Origin: Synechococcaceae bacterium WBB_10_009
GTDB lineage: Bacteria; Cyanobacteriota; Cyanobacteriia; PCC-6307; Cyanobiaceae
Length of the DNA stretch: 7,761 nt
NCBI GenBank assembly: GCA_010030955.1
Contig: RHBP01000077.1
Coordinates: forward strand, 1 to 7,761
Direction: 5' to 3'
The notes under the pieces are model-generated. The model was given only the letters and a program-made list of their open reading frames with translations. It was not told the origin of the DNA and ran no database searches. Shown here piece after piece: positions 5,176 to 7,761 of the stretch (the first letter of the stretch is position 1; each line of letters starts with the position of its first letter). The translations under genes and the position numbers were made by a program.

Positions 5176-6570
5176 TTAGGGGATGAACCGCAGTTTGCGG
5201 GCGGCCACCAGGCACATGCGCGCCAGGATCAGCCCCTCTTTCACGTGGGCGATGTTGGAGCTGCCGTAGCTGCGTTCCTGGTAGCGCACCGGCACCTCCA
5301 CGATCTTCAGGTTGAGCTTGCTGGCGCCAAACAGCAGATCGAAATCGCCAAAGGGATCGAAATCGCCGAAGTAGCTGCGGCCGGCTTTGAGGCGCTCGTA
5401 GTCGTGCTTCCAGATCACCTTGGTGCCGCAGAGGGTGTCCTTGAGGCGCTGGCGCAGCAGCCAGGAGAATGCCGCCGCGAACAACCGATTGGCTGCCGTG
5501 TTGAGGGGGGGCATGGCCGCCCAGCTGCGGGGGTACACCAGCCGGCAGCCATTCACAAACTCCCCCCGGCCCTCGGCCATGGCTTGGGCGAAACGGGGCA
5601 GATCCTCCGGGCGCACGGTGAGGTCGGCGTCGAGGATCATCAGCACATCGCCCTCGGCCTGGTCAAAGCCCAGCCACACCGCATCGGCCTTGCCCTTTCC
5701 GGTTTGGCGGAATTTGCGCAGCCGCAGCGGGCCTTGGTAGCTGGCGCAGACCCGCTCAATTTCCTGCCAGGTGTGGTCGGAGGAGTGGCCCTCCACGAAC
5801 AGCACTTCGGTGAAGGCTCCCAGCTGGGGCAGGCGCTCGATTGCCGGCGCGATGTTGCCGGCTTCGTTGCGGGCCGGGATCACCACGCTCACGCTGGGCC
5901 GTTGCAGCGGCTGGCGGGCGGGTCGCGCCACCATCCAGTGGGTGAGCCCCAGCTGCTCCAACAACGGCAGTTGGCTCAGCCATCGGTTGGCCAGCCGCGT
6001 GATCCCAGGAATCCGCCGCGGCAGCAGGCAGCGTTGCCCCTGCTTGAGCACCTCCCATCCCGCTAGATCCAGCAGGTTGCGCACGTCGTTGGGGGTGAGC
6101 CAGCTCTCCGGGGGTTGGGGTTGCCGTTGCCCAAGCCCCTCGGCGGCCTTCAACAGCGGCTGCCAGAGCCAGTTGTGGAAACTCACCACCAGCCGCGTGC
6201 GGGGATGGCAGAAGGGCTCCAGCCGCTCCAGCACCCCTTGCACGTCCTGCAGGGTGTTGAGGGTGTTGGGCAGCAGGATCACATCAAAGGGTTGGGTTTC
6301 CCCCAGGCCCTCGGGGGTGATCGTTTCGGCGTCGGCCGCCACGATGCGCAGCTGCGGGTGCCGTTGTTGGGCGGCGGCGGCCAGCTCGGCATCCAGCTCC
6401 ACGCCCACGCCGTGGCTGGGGTGCAGCTGGGCCAGCAGATCCCCCAGGCCGCAGCCGATCTCCAGCACCCGCATCCCCGGGGCCACCAGCAGCTGGTGCA
6501 GGCGCTCCAGATCGGTGTAGTAGGCCCGGTTGCGCTGGCGGAATTGCAGCTGTTGGTTGGGATCGCTCAT
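5176..6570 (-). CDS. Fused SAM-dependent methyltransferase and GT2 glycosyltransferase
   Basis: A 464-residue two-domain protein. Residues ~1-200 form a class I SAM methyltransferase: motif I VLEIGCGLG (35-43), an acidic VELD about 20 residues on, AADAETI, and FDVILLPNTLN in place of motif IV. Residues ~226-464 form a GT2 domain: SVSVVIPARNEAGN, FVEGHSSDHT, GKGKADAVWLGF, the metal-binding DAD at 314-316, CGTKVIWK, and a closing VPVRYQERSYGSS typical of polyprenyl-phosphate sugar synthases (DPM1/DPG-like). Unlike the GT2 at 1666-2637 it has no membrane helices. The start at 6570 overlaps the upstream stop as ATGA, which favours it over the longer frame beginning at 6600 and implies translational coupling. 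A plausible job is making a lipid-linked sugar, with the methyltransferase acting on the same glycan; the methyl acceptor is unknown. Confidence 0.9.
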   Translation of the reverse strand: MSDPNQQLQFRQRNRAYYTDLERLHQLLVAPGMRVLEIGCGLGDLLAQLHPSHGVGVELDAELAAAAQQRHPQLRIVAADAETITPEGLGETQPFDVILLPNTLNTLQDVQGVLERLEPFCHPRTRLVVSFHNWLWQPLLKAAEGLGQRQPQPPESWLTPNDVRNLLDLAGWEVLKQGQRCLLPRRIPGITRLANRWLSQLPLLEQLGLTHWMVARPARQPLQRPSVSVVIPARNEAGNIAPAIERLPQLGAFTEVLFVEGHSSDHTWQEIERVCASYQGPLRLRKFRQTGKGKADAVWLGFDQAEGDVLMILDADLTVRPEDLPRFAQAMAEGRGEFVNGCRLVYPRSWAAMPPLNTAANRLFAAAFSWLLRQRLKDTLCGTKVIWKHDYERLKAGRSYFGDFDPFGDFDLLFGASKLNLKIVEVPVRYQERSYGSSNIAHVKEGLILARMCLVAARKLRFIP

Positions 6571-7761
6571 GGCTGAAGCAGGGAGAGGGCTTGGCGCCAA
6601 TCCAGCCGCAGGGCGCTGGCGGCGATGCGCAGGCTGCGCAGGGTGGCGGCGATCGGCGCGTCGGCCGCGGTGATCCTCGCCGCCTGGTCCAGGGCCGCCT
6701 GGGCCGCCCAGGGGCGGAAGCGGTAGAGCTCCACCACACCGAGGCCGATTAGGGGGTTGGGGTTGCCGGGATCCAAGCGGATCAGTCGCTGCAGGCTGAG
6801 GGCAGCATCGCCCGCCTGGCGCTGCAGGGCCTGGCTCACCGCCAGAGCGTAGAGATCGTTGAGGTTGCTGGGATCGCGCTGGAGCCGCGCCCGCAGCACC
6901 GCTTCAGCGTCCGCCAGGTAGGCCTGATCTGGATCGCTCTGGTTGAGCAGGCCGACCTGATCAAACAATGGATCGAACTGGCCGCGCCGCAACTGCTGCC
7001 CCATGGCCTCCGCCGCCAGCACGCGATTTTCGGCCAGGGCCTGGGGGGCGACTGGGGCATCGGGCCACCGCAGGGGTTGACCCGCTCTGGTCAGGGTCAC
7101 GGCCCGCCGCTGACCAGAGCTGGTCAGCAGCTGCAGCGTGGCGCTGGTAGGGCCGCCCCCTGGCTGGGCCTCCTTCAGGGCCAGCCTCTGGTGCACGGTG
7201 ATGCAGCCGTTGCGGGGCAGGCCATCGCTGCGCAGCTGCCCCTGGCCGATGGCCTGGTCGGCCCGCAGCTGGGCCGTGGAGCTGCGCAGATCCACCAGCA
7301 GCCGCGCCCCCTCCAGGGTGTGCGTGGGCCCCTGCAGCTGCAGCTGCAGCCCGCCTGGCAGCGGCTCGAGCTCCGCCCGCAGGCCGCCGCGCGGGCAGGC
7401 GGCCAGGGGCTCCACCGCCAAGCTCAGGCTCTGGCGCCGGTAGAGCTCAGCGCGGCTGCCGTCCGGCAGTTCCCACTGCCCCACCCGTTGGAAGGCGCTG
7501 GAGGCGCGCACCAGCTCCGCCTGGCGGGCCTGGCGCTCGTCGCTCATCACCCCCTGGTCGCCGCCCTTGAGCAGAAACCAATCGAAGCGAGCCAGGTTGC
7601 CGGCGGCCTGCTCCAGGCGCCCCACGGTTTGGCGCGCCGCCACGCGGGCCCCCTGGCGCCGGCCCTCGGCCTCCAGGTTGAAGGCGTTGAGGCGTTCGCT
7701 GTCGGGCAGCACCGCCAGGGTGGAGAGCTGGTGGGGGCTGGTGCGGCGGATGGTGGCCACG
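6567..7761 (-). CDS. C-terminal part of a large protein: GT39-like end plus TPR repeats (N-terminus beyond window)
   Basis: About 397 codons are visible; the frame is open at the right edge, so the GTG near 7760 is not taken as a start. The first third (FDWFLLKGGDQG, VGQWELPDGSRAELYRR) resembles the extracytoplasmic end of cyanobacterial PMT/ArnT-like (GT39) glycosyltransferases, which take sugars from polyprenyl phosphate. A middle beta-rich region follows, and then TPR-like helices, roughly the last 150 residues (DAEAVLRARLQRDPSNLNDLYAL; DAALSLQRLIRLDPGNPNPL; GVVELYRFRPWAAQAALDQA, each read as separate short motifs). No membrane helix is visible in this part, so the membrane domain, if present, lies outside the window. 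The stop overlaps the next start by ATGA. An alternative is a plain TPR secretory protein. The operon with a GT2 and a flippase-like protein supports the glycosylation reading. Confidence 0.6.
   Translation of the reverse strand, partial: VATIRRTSPHQLSTLAVLPDSERLNAFNLEAEGRRQGARVAARQTVGRLEQAAGNLARFDWFLLKGGDQGVMSDERQARQAELVRASSAFQRVGQWELPDGSRAELYRRQSLSLAVEPLAACPRGGLRAELEPLPGGLQLQLQGPTHTLEGARLLVDLRSSTAQLRADQAIGQGQLRSDGLPRNGCITVHQRLALKEAQPGGGPTSATLQLLTSSGQRRAVTLTRAGQPLRWPDAPVAPQALAENRVLAAEAMGQQLRRGQFDPLFDQVGLLNQSDPDQAYLADAEAVLRARLQRDPSNLNDLYALAVSQALQRQAGDAALSLQRLIRLDPGNPNPLIGLGVVELYRFRPWAAQAALDQAARITAADAPIAATLRSLRIAASALRLDWRQALSLLQP
7084..7126. repeat. Overlapping inverted repeats inside the TPR protein gene
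   Basis: GCTCTGGTCA (7084-7093) is perfectly inverted as TGACCAGAGC (7111-7120) with a 17-nt spacer. The second arm also pairs with TGGTCA at 7121-7126 around GAGC. The repeats follow from two similar coding motifs, LTSSGQ and LTRAGQ, on the minus strand, so a coding origin is likely. Confidence 0.5.

Noticed and set aside
4206..6576. Several plus-strand open frames opposite the glycosylation operon
   Set aside because: Gln/His/Arg/Pro-rich translations with no domain, opposite frames that carry complete motifs.
1..7761. CRISPR array, insertion sequence or phage remnants
   Set aside because: No spaced direct repeats, transposase motifs or terminal inverted repeats seen; gene content is ordinary chromosomal.
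1..7761. HIP1 octamers (GCGATCGC)
   Set aside because: None found on reading; near matches such as TCGATCGCC do not fit.

Overview
The window reads as chromosomal DNA from a high-GC picocyanobacterium, most likely Cyanobium or a related alpha-cyanobacterial Synechococcus. The reasons are an adjacent psaI-psaL pair (photosystem I subunits), very GC-rich codon use throughout, and the absence of the HIP1 octamer (GCGATCGC), which is common in many beta-cyanobacteria and which I did not see on reading. The genus is an inference.

Left part, 1-1639: two cell-wall type genes are divergent, with start codons only 16 bp apart. A class A beta-lactamase-like serine hydrolase runs off the left edge on the minus strand, and an SH3b-NlpC/P60 peptidoglycan endopeptidase lies on the plus strand. 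A GT2 glycosyltransferase of the polyprenyl-phosphate sugar synthase type (1666-2637, plus strand) follows the endopeptidase and converges on a small membrane-anchored HEAT-repeat protein (2592-3095, minus strand). Their 3' ends overlap by 46 bp.

Middle, 3096-4230: a short divergent promoter region leads to psaI and psaL. psaL ends in a clear intrinsic terminator. The next ~275 bp hold no conventional gene, but there is a plausible promoter, several consecutive hairpins, a strong Shine-Dalgarno followed by a 17-codon GTG frame, and a GC-rich hairpin with a T tract at the end. This is the best candidate for something undescribed (a small RNA and/or micropeptide gene), but it is supported only by sequence pattern.

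Right part, 4200-7761: a minus-strand operon is transcribed leftward. It holds the C-terminal part of a large protein (GT39-like end plus TPRs, cut by the right edge), a methyltransferase-GT2 fusion joined to it by an ATGA overlap, and a multi-spanning flippase-like (LPG synthase TM family) protein 10 nt further on. Together with the separate GT2 at 1666-2637, this suggests lipid-linked sugar synthesis and transfer to an envelope glycan, lipid or protein. The substrate cannot be read from the sequence.
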